Below, piece by piece: positions 30,656-40,128 of a DNA stretch of 64,000 nt. A model generated the notes under the pieces. It saw only the letters and a program-made list of their open reading frames with translations, was not told the origin of the DNA and ran no database searches. Origin of the DNA: Noviherbaspirillum aridicola (GTDB lineage Bacteria; Pseudomonadota; Gammaproteobacteria; Burkholderiales; Burkholderiaceae_D); the NCBI RefSeq assembly GCF_019656455.1, contig NZ_BPMK01000014.1, forward strand, positions 62,001 to 126,000, given 5' to 3'. Positions within the stretch are counted from its first letter, which is position 1. Every line of letters begins with the position of its first letter. The position numbers and the translations under genes are program-made.

Positions 30656-32623
30656 TTACTTGTACAGGACTTCCGGCAGCCAGAGGCCGATGGCCGGGAA
30701 CACGTACAGCAGGATCAGCGCGATGACCTGTATCCCCATGAACGGCAGCATGCCCATGAAGATCTGGTTGAGCGTCACATGCGGCGGCGACACGCCCTTC
30801 AGGTAGAACGCCGACATCGCCACCGGCGGCGACAGGAAGGCGGTCTGCAGGTTGAGCGCGACCAGCAGGCCGAAGAACAGCGGGTCGATGTTGAAGTGCT
30901 GCAGCAGCGGAATGAAGATCGGCATGAAGATCACGATGATCTCGGTCCACTCCAGCGGCCAGCCGAGCAGGAAGATGATCACCTGCGACAGGATCATGAA
31001 CTGCAGCGGCGTCAGGTCCATGCCCAGCACCCAGTTGTTGATGATCTCCTGCCCGCCGAGCAGCGCGAAGGCGGCGGAAAAGATGCTGGAGCCGACGAAC
31101 AGCCAGCACACCATGGCGCTGGTCTTGGCCGTCAGGTACACCGATTCCCTCAGCACCGCGTAGTTCAGCCGGCGATAGGCCGCCGCCAGCACCAGGCCGC
31201 CGAGCGAACCCATCGCCGCGGCTTCGGTCGGCGTGGCCAGGCCGAAGACGATGGCGCCGAGCACCGCCAGGATCAGGATCGCCAATGGGAAGAACGATCC
31301 GAGCAGCATCTTGAAGATCTCGAAGCGTGCGTAGGTCAGCACGGCGTAGAACAGGATCAGCGCGGCGAGCAGGATGCCGAAGGCGATCCAGTAACCGTTG
31401 GGCGCCGACCGGCGTTCCTGCGCCTGCTCCTGCGCCGGCTTCTCTGCCGCGGCTTCCCTGGTCGCCGGATCCTTGGCTGCCGGCTGCGGCGTCACGACCG
31501 CTTCCGGCTGCGGCGGCTCGTTCAGCGCTCCGGGGACCTCCTCCTGCGCGGGCGGTTCGGCCAGCCCGCCCTGCTCCAGCGGCTGCGGCTCTTCCAGTCC
31601 GCCTTCGGTGGAGTAGCTCGAACTCCCGCCGTCGATGCCCATCTCGATCAGCTGCTCTTCCTGCGCGGCGACCGGCGCGGTCACCTTCTGATAGGTGAAG
31701 CCCATCACCAGCGCGAACGCGATCGCCGGCAGCAGGGCCAGGAAGGATTGCAGCAACAGGGTGCTTGCCGGCACGCCGGCATTGCGCTTGCCCTTGAGCG
31801 CGGACACGAAGCCGCCGAGCGCATTGCGGCTGCCGCTGCCCGCGAGGATCTGCGAATAGGCCGGCAGCGGCACCGTCCGGTCCTCGGGGGACAGCGGCGG
31901 CGCCCAGGACGGCTTGAGCTTGGCGATGATGATCACGTAGAGCACATACAGCAGCGCCAGCATGAGGCCGGGAAAGAAGGCGCCGGCATAGAGCTTGACC
32001 ACCGACACGCCGGCCGTCGCGCCATAGACGATCAGCAGCACCGAGGGCGGGATCAGGATGCCGAGGCAGCCGCCGGCGGTGATCGAACCGGCCGCGAGCT
32101 TGGTGTTGTAGCCCGCCTTGAGCATGGCCGGCATCGCCAGCAGGCCCATCAGCGTGACCACTGCGCCGACGATGCCGGTGGCGGTGGCGAAGATCGCGCA
32201 GGTGATGATGGTGGCCACCGCAAGTGATCCGGGCAGGCGTGCCAGCGACAGGTGCAGGCTCTTGAACAGCCGGTCGATGAGGTTGGCGCGCTCGACGAGA
32301 TAGCCCATGAACACGAACAGCGGCACCGAGATCAGCACGTCGTTGGCCATCACCGCATAGGCGCGCTGCACCATCAGGTCCAGCGTCTGCGACACCGCTA
32401 TGTCCGGATTGACGCTGCGGTAGGCGAACCAGGTGAACATCACCCCCATGCCCATCAGGGTGAAGGCGGTGGGGAAGCCGAGCATGATCGCGATCACGAT
32501 CAGCGCCAGCATCAGCAGGCCGAGATGGCCGTTGGTCATGTCGGATGGAGCCGGCATCAGCGTGAAGACGCCGATGACGACCATGGCCATGATGGTCAGG
32601 CCGAACCAGACTTCCTTTCTCAT
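30656..32623 (-). CDS. TRAP transporter large permease (DctM) with acidic insert
   Basis: Multi-helix inner-membrane subunit of a tripartite ATP-independent transporter that imports organic acids with sodium. Family segments are GILIPPSVLLIVYGA and, at the end, LQTAFLSPPVAMSAFYLKGV. The 655-residue length exceeds the usual 430. Part of the excess is a Pro/Glu/Gln/Ala-rich stretch (about 315-408) between two helices. The ATG at 32623 overlaps the dctQ stop (ATGA); an upstream in-frame start at 32764 is rejected. Confidence 0.9.
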   Translation of the reverse strand: MRKEVWFGLTIMAMVVIGVFTLMPAPSDMTNGHLGLLMLALIVIAIMLGFPTAFTLMGMGVMFTWFAYRSVNPDIAVSQTLDLMVQRAYAVMANDVLISVPLFVFMGYLVERANLIDRLFKSLHLSLARLPGSLAVATIITCAIFATATGIVGAVVTLMGLLAMPAMLKAGYNTKLAAGSITAGGCLGILIPPSVLLIVYGATAGVSVVKLYAGAFFPGLMLALLYVLYVIIIAKLKPSWAPPLSPEDRTVPLPAYSQILAGSGSRNALGGFVSALKGKRNAGVPASTLLLQSFLALLPAIAFALVMGFTYQKVTAPVAAQEEQLIEMGIDGGSSSYSTEGGLEEPQPLEQGGLAEPPAQEEVPGALNEPPQPEAVVTPQPAAKDPATREAAAEKPAQEQAQERRSAPNGYWIAFGILLAALILFYAVLTYARFEIFKMLLGSFFPLAILILAVLGAIVFGLATPTEAAAMGSLGGLVLAAAYRRLNYAVLRESVYLTAKTSAMVCWLFVGSSIFSAAFALLGGQEIINNWVLGMDLTPLQFMILSQVIIFLLGWPLEWTEIIVIFMPIFIPLLQHFNIDPLFFGLLVALNLQTAFLSPPVAMSAFYLKGVSPPHVTLNQIFMGMLPFMGIQVIALILLYVFPAIGLWLPEVLYK

Positions 32624-33243
32624 TGCTGCCCCCCGTTGCGTACGACATAGGCATCGGCGGCGGCGATGTCCTCGTCCTTCACATTGACCATTTCCTTGAG
32701 CTTGTCGACATCGACTTCTTCCACGTCTTCCTCGCGTTTCGGCCATGCGCCATCGCGCAGGCACATCGCGCAGCGGATGATTTCGACCACGCCCTGCAGC
32801 AGCAGGAAAAAGCCGGCGATCGGTATCGCCATCTTGAACGGATACAGCGGCGGCCCGTTGGCGGTGATGTTGGAGGTTTCGCGTATCGCCCAGGATTCCT
32901 CGGCGAAGGTGTAGCCTGCCCAGACCAGCGCGACCACGCCGGGAATGAAGAACAGGATGTACAGCGCCAGATCCAGCCCGGCCTGCAGGCGCGGCGGGAA
33001 AAAGCCGTACAGCACATCGCCGCGCACGTGGCCGTTCTTGGCCAGGGTGTAGGCGCCGGCCATCATGAAGACGATCCCGTACATGAAGATCATCAGATCG
33101 AAGGCCCAGGGATTGGGCGTGTTGAGCACATAGCGGGAAAACACTTCCCAGGAAACCTGCAGGGTGAGTGCCAGGATCAGCCAGGAAAACAGGTGGCCGA
33201 TCCGGGTGCTCATCCTGTCCACGGCGAACAAGAGCTTCTGCAT
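32620..33243 (-). CDS. TRAP transporter small permease (DctQ)
   Basis: A 207-residue four-helix membrane subunit. It shows the DctQ pattern: SWLILALTLQVSWEVFSRYV, NPWAFDLMIFMYGIVFMMAG, and AYTLAKNGHVRGDVLY. An acidic C-terminal tail (EEDVEEVDVDKLKEM) is unusual in length. The ATG at 33243 has GGAG upstream. It is between dctP and dctM. Confidence 0.9.
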   Translation of the reverse strand: MQKLLFAVDRMSTRIGHLFSWLILALTLQVSWEVFSRYVLNTPNPWAFDLMIFMYGIVFMMAGAYTLAKNGHVRGDVLYGFFPPRLQAGLDLALYILFFIPGVVALVWAGYTFAEESWAIRETSNITANGPPLYPFKMAIPIAGFFLLLQGVVEIIRCAMCLRDGAWPKREEDVEEVDVDKLKEMVNVKDEDIAAADAYVVRNGGQQ

Positions 33244-33299
33244 TTCAAATACTCCAGGTGTTGCGGAAAAGGCGATTCCCGGGTCGGCGGGAATGCGCA

Positions 33300-33335
33300 A
33301 AAAAACACCATCCGGGGTGCCGGATGGTGTTTTTC
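33300..33335 (-). terminator. Hairpin between dctP and dctQ
   Basis: AAAACACCATCCGG (33302-33315) and CCGGATGGTGTTTT (33320-33333) form a 14-bp stem with T-rich ends on both strands. It lies 20 bases past the dctP stop, so it probably makes dctP transcripts more abundant than dctQM, as common for binding-protein operons. Confidence 0.85.
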
Positions 33336-33355
33336 AGGTGCGATGTCGCTCCGGC

Positions 33356-34501
33356 TTAGCTCTTGGTGCCGGCCGGCTTGCGGCCGAAGTAGTGGTTGAA
33401 GGCCATGCGGCGCGGGTTGTTGGTATCCATGTCCCACTTCACCGCGCGCGCGGCGAAGGCCTGCATCGACTTCTCCACTTCCTGGAACAGCGGGTTGCCT
33501 TCGCGCTTCTTGGCGACCACCTCGTCCCACACCTTGAGCTGCTCCTGCAGGAAGGCGTCGGGCGTCTTGTAGAACTTGACGCCGTCCTTGGTCTGCAGCT
33601 CGATGTAGTCCTTGGAATAGCGGTCGACCGCCTTCCACGACATGTCGGCCGAGGAGGCCTCGACGGCGTTGTCGATGATGGCGCGCAGCTTGGCCGGCAG
33701 CGCGTTGTACTTGGTCTTGTTGAAGGTGATCTCGAACTGCTCCGAGCTCTGGTGGAAGCTCTGCAGCATGCACACCTTGGAGACGTCGGGGAAGCCGAGG
33801 ATGCGGTCGGAAGTCGCGTTGTTGAACTCGGCGCCGTCGAGCAGGCCGCGGTCCAGCGCCGGCACGATTTCACCGCCGGGCAGCGCGTTGACCGCCGCGC
33901 CCATGCTTGTGAACAGGTCGATCGCCAGGCCGTTGGTGCGGTACTTCAGTCCCTTGAAGTCCTCGCGCTTGGTGACGGGCTTCTTGAACCAGCCCAGCGG
34001 CTGGGTCGGCATCGGGCCGGTCAGGAAGGACACGACGTTGGCGCCGATGGAGTCGTACAGCTTGGCCAGCAGCTCCTTGCCGCCGCCGTACTTGTGCCAG
34101 GCCAGGACCATGTTGGCGTCCATGCCGTAGGCCGGGCCCGAGGTCCACAGGGCGATGGCCGCCTGCTTGCCGTAGTTGTAGCCCATCACGCCGTGGCCGC
34201 CGTCGAGCGTGCCCTTGGAGACCGCGTCGAGCAGGCCGAAGGCGGGCACCACCGCGCCGGCGGGCAGCACTTCGATCTTGAGTTCGCCGCCGGTCATGTC
34301 GTTGACCTTCCTGGCGAAGTCGTTGGCGTACTCGTGGAAGATGTCCTTGGCCGGCCAGGTGCTCTGGAAACGGAAGGAGGTCTGGGTCTGCGCGGTGGCG
34401 ATGGCCGGGAAAGCCATCGCGGTCGCGGTCGCGGTGCCGGCGGCGGCCTTGCCGAGGAAGCGGCGACGCGAGGGGGCGGCTTGCTTGGTGCTCTTCTTCA
34501 T
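33356..34501 (-). CDS. TRAP transporter substrate-binding protein (DctP/TakP type), Tat-exported
   Basis: Periplasmic solute-binding protein of 381 residues. The twin-arginine signal SRRRFLGKAAAGTATATAMA and cleavage near ATA-Q indicate Tat export. The mature part resembles the keto-acid/chloroaromatic-type TRAP receptors (GGELKIEVLPAGAVVPAFGL, GLKYRTNGLAIDLFTSMG, LPGGEIVPALDRGLLDGAEF). The conserved arginine of the ligand site (about GLKYR) is present. It is first gene of dctPQM. The exact ligand cannot be read from sequence. Confidence 0.92.
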   Translation of the reverse strand: MKKSTKQAAPSRRRFLGKAAAGTATATAMAFPAIATAQTQTSFRFQSTWPAKDIFHEYANDFARKVNDMTGGELKIEVLPAGAVVPAFGLLDAVSKGTLDGGHGVMGYNYGKQAAIALWTSGPAYGMDANMVLAWHKYGGGKELLAKLYDSIGANVVSFLTGPMPTQPLGWFKKPVTKREDFKGLKYRTNGLAIDLFTSMGAAVNALPGGEIVPALDRGLLDGAEFNNATSDRILGFPDVSKVCMLQSFHQSSEQFEITFNKTKYNALPAKLRAIIDNAVEASSADMSWKAVDRYSKDYIELQTKDGVKFYKTPDAFLQEQLKVWDEVVAKKREGNPLFQEVEKSMQAFAARAVKWDMDTNNPRRMAFNHYFGRKPAGTKS

Positions 34502-34948
34502 GGTGTCTCTCTCCGTAATATGTTTTCGAATACCACGCTGAAAATTGTCGTCCGGAATCTTTTGCTGATGTTGAGATCGAACAAAGGCGGCGAACCGTCG
34601 TACGATTGCCCCTGGCGATTATTCCGTCAAGCCGCAGTGCAGCATTTTGCGGTTTTGCCGCATGCCTCCTTCTGAAGGCGCGCGCCCAGACGTAAGGAAG
34701 GCGTAAGTTTCACCCCGGGGCGCGCCCGATATGTTCCCCGCGACACTGTTTTTGCTGCACTGCGGAGCGGTTTATGTTGCAGTGCAAGCATGAAAAAGAT
34801 TCACGTCGCCGGGGGCGCAGGCGCTACCATCCTTACCTTTGATTTCCCGCAACGTTACGCATCCTTTACAATTAAAAACTTGCCGCACGGCAATACTATG
34901 TAAAAATGAGGTATTACCGCTGCGCGGGCCTCCCATTCTTGCCGCAAC
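34502..34948. promoter_or_regulatory. Divergent region with three related GCAGTGCA boxes
   Basis: A 447-base gap between divergent dctP and the DUF1631 gene. It contains GCAGTGCAGCA (34634-34644), its exact inverted copy TGCTGCACTGC (34753-34763), and GCAGTGCAAGCA (34779-34790). These look like a repeated regulator site; the TGC-rich form recalls sites bound by PhaR-type polyhydroxyalkanoate regulators, but that is only a resemblance. The last 90 bases are AT-rich. No gene is supported here. Confidence 0.55.
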
Positions 34949-37006
34949 ATGAACGCCCTATTCCTCGACGCCTCAGACGCCCGACGAGAAGCGCTCGGCG
35001 AGCTGGTCGATGTCGCCACTCAGGCGGCCAATCCCCAGATCGACGCGCTGACGAACCGCATTGCCGACGCCCTGCAGCGGGCCGCGACCGGCGGCGCGCC
35101 GTCCGAGGCGCCGATTTGCCAGCGCGCGGCCGACCTGCTCAGGAAGAACCGCTATCCGTTCTACTACGTCGTCGCCGCCCGCCTCGCCGCGCTGCTCGAG
35201 CGCGAAGCCGGCCTCGGTGACGGCGGGCTCGAGCCGCCGGCGCCGCTGGCGGCCGACCTGGAAGTCGACAAGAAACTCTGCCTGATCAAGGCTAGCCAGG
35301 CGCTCGAGCATGAACACGCGGAACGCCTGGGCAGCCTGAACCTGCGGCTGGCGGCGCTGCTCGGCCGCGACACGCTCGGTACCGCCGACAATCCATTCCG
35401 CCCGCAGGTCTTTCTCGAGGCGCTGCACGAGGCCTGGTGCGAGTTCCAGCCCGACGCCGGCGCGCATCACCTGCTGTATCCGCTGCTGGGAAGCACCCTG
35501 GGCTTCGACATGGGTCCCATCCTGCACGCGCTCAACAATGCGCTCGCCCGCCGCGGCGTGTCGCTGAACGTCGCCGCGCCGGCGGCGGCGGCGAAGACCG
35601 GGGTCGCCGCGCCGGCGGACAACGATCCCCTGCTGCAAAAGCTGCGCCGGCTTTTCCCGACGCAAGAGCCGCAGACGAGCGGTCGCGCGCCGACGGGCGC
35701 CTTTCCCTCGCTGTTCCAGGACGAGGTGCTGCAGACGACACGTTCGCGCCATGAGCTGCTCAACCTGCTGACCCGCATGCAGGGCCGCCTGGCGTCACTG
35801 CTGCCGGCCGATATCCGCCGCGAGGCGCCCGATGCGGAGCTGTCGCGGGCCGACGATGCGGCGCTCGCGCTGGTGGCCCGCATCTTCGCCATCATCCGCA
35901 GCAATCCGCACCTGGCCGAGCCGATGAAGGCAGCCATCCTGTCGCTGCATCTGCCGGTGCTCAAGGCGGTGCTCGGCGACCACGATTTCTTCTTCCGGGA
36001 CAGCCATCCGGTGCGCCGCACGATCGAACTGCTGGTGCGGCTGGCGCTCGGCTGGGACCGCCGCATGGGCGAGACCGATCCGGTGTATCCGGTGTTCAGG
36101 CGCAGCGTGGCGCGCATCGTGGCCGATGCCGATACCCACATCGGCGTGTTCGCCGAAGTCGCGACCGAACTCGAAGCCTTCGCCAAGCGCGACCAGACCG
36201 CGACCGAGCAGGCGCTGGCGCAGCCGATCGCCGGCGCGCTGAAGAAGGAAAAGCGGCTGCAGGCCCAGCGCGCGGCGCGCCACGAAGTGGCGCTGCGCAT
36301 CGGCACCGGCGAGGTGGCCGCCTTCGTCGAGACCTTCCTCGAGGACAAGTGGGTATCGGTGCTGACGCTGGCCTATGTGGCGCGCGATGAGAAACCCCAT
36401 GCGGTCGAGAGCGCGCTGCGCACGATGGACGAGCTGGTGTGGAGCGTCAAGCCGAAGATCACCGCTGAGGAGCGCAAGGAACTGCTGTCGCGCCTGCCGC
36501 CGATGATCGCGATGCTCAACAAGTGGCTCGATGCGATCAAGTGGACCGACGAGAGCCGGGTGCGCTTCTTCACCGAGCTGGCGAAGTGCCACGCCTCGCT
36601 GGTGCGCGCGCCGCTGGAAGTGTCGCCGCAGCGGCAGGTGGAGCTGGCGGTCGAAGCGGCGCAGAAGGCGGCCGAACGGCGCGAACTGCGCCGCATGCAG
36701 CAGCAGCCCGAGCCGGCGCCCGACGCCTTCGACGACATGGTCTCGCGGCTGCAGAGCGGCGCCTGGCTCGCCTTCCGCCAGGAGGGCGAGGGCGTGGTCA
36801 AGCTCAAGCTGGCGTGGATCAGTCCGATGCGCAACCTGTACCTGTTCGCCACCCGCGACCGCAAGGAAGCGATGACGCTGGAAGCGCCGCAACTGGCGCA
36901 GACGCTGCGCGAGCAGAAGGCGCAGGTGGTGCCGGCGGCCGGGCTGGTCGGCCATGCGCTGGCGGAGGCGCTCAACGAAGACGGCGGCGCGCTCGCGGCC
37001 GCCTGA
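34949..37006 (+). CDS. DUF1631 family protein
   Basis: A 685-residue soluble, mostly helical protein of the DUF1631 family common in beta- and gammaproteobacteria. It begins MNALFLDASDARREALGELV. Conserved-looking stretches are YPLLGSTLGFDMGPILHALN, MKAAILSLHLPVLKAVLGDH and, near the end, WISPMRNLYLFATRDRKEAM, which resembles a PilZ-like C-terminal segment. The function is unknown; relatives have been linked to c-di-GMP or thymidine phosphorylase-like annotations without proof. A GGDEF-EAL gene lies nearby. Confidence 0.85.
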   Translation: MNALFLDASDARREALGELVDVATQAANPQIDALTNRIADALQRAATGGAPSEAPICQRAADLLRKNRYPFYYVVAARLAALLEREAGLGDGGLEPPAPLAADLEVDKKLCLIKASQALEHEHAERLGSLNLRLAALLGRDTLGTADNPFRPQVFLEALHEAWCEFQPDAGAHHLLYPLLGSTLGFDMGPILHALNNALARRGVSLNVAAPAAAAKTGVAAPADNDPLLQKLRRLFPTQEPQTSGRAPTGAFPSLFQDEVLQTTRSRHELLNLLTRMQGRLASLLPADIRREAPDAELSRADDAALALVARIFAIIRSNPHLAEPMKAAILSLHLPVLKAVLGDHDFFFRDSHPVRRTIELLVRLALGWDRRMGETDPVYPVFRRSVARIVADADTHIGVFAEVATELEAFAKRDQTATEQALAQPIAGALKKEKRLQAQRAARHEVALRIGTGEVAAFVETFLEDKWVSVLTLAYVARDEKPHAVESALRTMDELVWSVKPKITAEERKELLSRLPPMIAMLNKWLDAIKWTDESRVRFFTELAKCHASLVRAPLEVSPQRQVELAVEAAQKAAERRELRRMQQQPEPAPDAFDDMVSRLQSGAWLAFRQEGEGVVKLKLAWISPMRNLYLFATRDRKEAMTLEAPQLAQTLREQKAQVVPAAGLVGHALAEALNEDGGALAAA

Positions 37007-37106
37007 GCAGGCGGGCGGCGCGGCGCGGCAGGCTCGCCGCGCGCGCCGACTTGTGGTGTAATCCGCGCATTGCGGCGGCATGCCGCGCCCCGGAAAGGCT
37101 CGCACC

Positions 37107-37673
37107 ATGGCAATCCTGATCCTCGGCCTGCTGCTGTTCCTCGGCATCCATCTCGTCCCCACGCTGACCGGGCTGCGCACGCGGCTCTACGGCGCGCTCG
37201 GGGAAAAACGCTACAAGGGACTGTTCTCCCTGGCCTCGGCGCTGGGCCTGGTGCTGATCGTCATCGGCTACGCCCGGGCGCCGGCCGAACCCCGGCTGTT
37301 CGCGCCGTTCATCGGCGCGATCCATGCCGCGCCGCTGGCGGTCGCGGTGTCCTTCGTACTGCTGGCATCGGCCAACATGCGTACCCACATCCGGCGCAAG
37401 CTGCGCCATCCGATGCTGATCGGCGTGCTGATCTGGTCGCTCGTGCACCTGCTGGCCAACGGCGAGCTGCGGGCGACGGTGCTGTTCGGCGCCTTCCTGG
37501 CCTGGGCGGCGATCGACCTGGCGTCGGCCACGGCGCGCGGCGCGGTGAAATCCTTCCAGCCCAGCGTGGGCCAGGATATCGGCGCGGTGGTCGGGGGCAT
37601 CGGGCTGGCGGCGCTGGTGATGACGTATCACCGCCAGCTGTTCGGCGTCGTCGCCGTACCCTGGGGCGGGTAG
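37107..37673 (+). CDS. NnrU family membrane protein
   Basis: A 188-residue protein with about five membrane helices. It starts MAILILGLLLFLGIHLVPTL, the NnrU hallmark, and contains RRKLRHPMLIGVLIWSLVHL with the conserved HP and H residues. NnrU proteins are associated with nitric oxide/nitrite reduction loci in some bacteria and are related to isoprenoid-cyclase-like membrane proteins. No denitrification genes are nearby. The ATG at 37107 is chosen because the hydrophobic helix starts there. Confidence 0.88.
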   Translation: MAILILGLLLFLGIHLVPTLTGLRTRLYGALGEKRYKGLFSLASALGLVLIVIGYARAPAEPRLFAPFIGAIHAAPLAVAVSFVLLASANMRTHIRRKLRHPMLIGVLIWSLVHLLANGELRATVLFGAFLAWAAIDLASATARGAVKSFQPSVGQDIGAVVGGIGLAALVMTYHRQLFGVVAVPWGG

Positions 37674-37686
37674 CACCCGGCTCTGC

Positions 37687-39795
37687 TCAGCGTCGCAGGC
37701 AGGTCGCGGCGAAGGCATCGGCCGGCATCGGGCGGCCGAAGTGGAAGCCCTGCACGTCGTCGCATCCGTTCTCGTGCAGGAAGCGCCGCTGGTCTTCGTT
37801 CTCCACGCCCTCGGCCACCACTTTCAGGTTCAGGATATGGCCGAGCGAGATGATGGCCTTGGCGATCGCCGCGTCGTCCTGGTCGACCGCGATGTCGTTG
37901 ACGAAGGAACGGTCGATCTTCAGGGTGTCGACCGGGAAGCGCTTGAGATAGTTGAGGCTGGAGTAGCCGGTGCCGAAATCGTCGATGGCGATGCACACGC
38001 CGAGCTCCTTGAGCTGCCGCAGCGTTTCCAGCGACTTGTCGACGTCGCGCATGACCACGGTTTCGGTGATTTCCAGCTCGAGGCAGTGCGGCGGCAGGCC
38101 GCTCGCGGCGAGCGCCTTGCGCACCACCTCGACCACGTCCCCGCGCGCGAGCTGGCGCGGCGACAGGTTGACCGAGATCGGGATCGGAGCCAGGCCGGCG
38201 CGCTGCCAGGCGACGTTCTGGGCGCAGGCGGTCCGCAGCACCCATTCGCCGATCTCGATGATCATGCCGCTCTCCTCGGCCAGGCCGATGAAGTGGGCCG
38301 GGGGCACCATGCCGCGCTGCGGGTGGCGCCAGCGCAGCAGGGCCTCGGCGCCGACCACGCCGCCGCTGGCCATGCGCACCTTCGGCTGGTAGTGCAGCAC
38401 GAATTCATCGTTGGCCAGCGCATGGCGCAGGCTGTTGAGGGTCTCCAGGCGCTCGGTGGCATGCGCGTTCATCTCGGCCGAGAAGTACTCGAAGCTGTTG
38501 CGGCCGAGCTCCTTGGCCTTGTACATCGCCGAGTCGGCGTTGCGCAGCAGCGCGTCGGCGTCCTGTCCGTCGTCCGGATACATGCTGATGCCGACGCTGC
38601 AGGTGACCTGCAGCTGTATGCCGTTGACCGCCCAGGGCTCGGCGACGACGGCGATGATGCGGCGCACCGTGTCGGCCACCGCTTCGCAGCCCGCCTGGTG
38701 CGGCAGCACGAGCACGAATTCGTCGCCGCCCTGGCGGGCGACGGTGTCGGCGGCGCGCACGCATGACTTCAGTCGTTCCGCGACGACCTTGAGCAGCTCG
38801 TCGCCCACCTGGTGGCCGAGACTGTCGTTGATGAACTTGAACTGGTCGAGGTCGATGAAGGCGACGGCGGCGATCTCGCCGTTGCGGCGCGCGTTCTCGA
38901 TCGCCTGCTGCAGGCGGTCGTAAAGCAGGTTGCGGTTGGGCAGGCCGGTCAGCGCATCGTGGGTGGCCTGGTGGCGGATGCGCGCCTCGTATACCTTGCG
39001 CTCGCTGATGTCGACGACGGTGCCTTCGTAGCACTGGACCGTGCCGGCGGCGTCGCGCACCACGCGTGCGTTCTCGGATATCCAGATGACGCTGCCGTCG
39101 TGCCGGCGCACCTGGGATTCGAAATTGACGACTTTTCCATACTCGCTCATCTGGCGCAGGAATTCGGCGCGGCGGCCGGTCTCGACATAGAGCTGCTGGT
39201 CGATGTCGCGCAGGGTGGCGACCATTTCCTCGGGCGACGCGTAGCCGTACATGCGGGCCAGGGCCGGATTGACGGCGAGATAGCCCTTGTCGGGCGTCGA
39301 CTGGAAGATGCCTTCGACCGCGTTCTCGAAGATGCTGCGGTAGCGGCGCTCGGCCTCGTGCAGGGCCTGCTCCGCCTCCTTGCGCTGCGTGACATCCTGC
39401 ACGAAGCCTTCCAGCGCCACGTAGCCGCCCTGCCGGTCGCGCACGCCGACGCCGTGCTCCTCCACCCAGCGCACCGCGCCGTCTTCGCGCACGATCCGGT
39501 ACTCCACGCGGAAGCGGCGGCCCGCCTCGAGGGCGGCGAAGATCTCGTCGCGTACCCGCACGCGGTCGTCCGCGTGGGTGAGCCGTTCATAATTCACCCG
39601 CTCGCGCAGGAAGGCTTCGGCGTCATGCCCGGTCAGCGCCAGGCAGCCGCCGCTCAGAAACTCCATGGTCCAGTTCTCGTCGATCCGCATGCGGTAGGCC
39701 ATGCCTTCGAATCTGTCGAGCAAGGCCCCGGGCAACCCGGCCTCGGACGACGGACAGGAACGGGACGCTGGCAATGCGCAGACTGGCTTACCCAT
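37687..39795 (-). CDS. PAS-PAS-GGDEF-EAL c-di-GMP protein
   Basis: A 702-residue cytoplasmic sensor. PAS domains lie at about 30-140 and 150-268. GGDEF is intact at 356-360, with an RxxD inhibitory site at 347-350 five residues before. The EAL domain has EAL at 484-486 and the loop motif [13 protein letters not shown]. Both the synthesis and the hydrolysis active sites look intact, so it may do either depending on signal. It is divergent from the hybrid kinase operon, suggesting a joint signalling role. Confidence 0.93.
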   Translation of the reverse strand: MGKPVCALPASRSCPSSEAGLPGALLDRFEGMAYRMRIDENWTMEFLSGGCLALTGHDAEAFLRERVNYERLTHADDRVRVRDEIFAALEAGRRFRVEYRIVREDGAVRWVEEHGVGVRDRQGGYVALEGFVQDVTQRKEAEQALHEAERRYRSIFENAVEGIFQSTPDKGYLAVNPALARMYGYASPEEMVATLRDIDQQLYVETGRRAEFLRQMSEYGKVVNFESQVRRHDGSVIWISENARVVRDAAGTVQCYEGTVVDISERKVYEARIRHQATHDALTGLPNRNLLYDRLQQAIENARRNGEIAAVAFIDLDQFKFINDSLGHQVGDELLKVVAERLKSCVRAADTVARQGGDEFVLVLPHQAGCEAVADTVRRIIAVVAEPWAVNGIQLQVTCSVGISMYPDDGQDADALLRNADSAMYKAKELGRNSFEYFSAEMNAHATERLETLNSLRHALANDEFVLHYQPKVRMASGGVVGAEALLRWRHPQRGMVPPAHFIGLAEESGMIIEIGEWVLRTACAQNVAWQRAGLAPIPISVNLSPRQLARGDVVEVVRKALAASGLPPHCLELEITETVVMRDVDKSLETLRQLKELGVCIAIDDFGTGYSSLNYLKRFPVDTLKIDRSFVNDIAVDQDDAAIAKAIISLGHILNLKVVAEGVENEDQRRFLHENGCDDVQGFHFGRPMPADAFAATCLRR

Positions 39796-40128
39796 GGCGG
39801 ATCCTTCAGGTGCCGCGGCAACAGCATCGCGGCGGTTCTTGGGAATTTCTCAACAGCAATTTCAGTGCCAGGAGAAATGCACCATGCTTGTGCAGCCGCT
39901 CGTACTTCTGCAGAGAAGTGTAAGCCGGTAGAATCGCCTCGTCCGCCCGCCCATTCCGCCGCAACTTCGCCTGCGCCGTGCACTCAGTCCTTGTCCGGGG
40001 TCATGAATCCGCCCCGGTCGCCGCACTGCTTCGGGGCGCGGGCGCGAACAATCCGTCGGCGACGCCGATTAACCGAGCACACTGAGCAGCCCCCGGCGCG
40101 CACCGTCGCGCCGCCACCGGAACACGAA
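39796..40128. other. Divergent gap between c-di-GMP gene and hybrid kinase
   Basis: 333 bases without a supportable gene. A TAGAAT hexamer at 39929-39934 could be a -10 element for the kinase, but no convincing -35 was found. The region has no strong dyad. Confidence 0.4.

Noticed and set aside
37107-37673. NnrU considered as part of a denitrification cluster
   Set aside because: No nitrite, nitric oxide or nitrous oxide reductase gene lies in the window.
38812-40128. Upstream extension of the hybrid kinase gene to 38812
   Set aside because: The extension is antisense to the GGDEF-EAL gene; homology begins at about 40129 where a suitable ATG lies.
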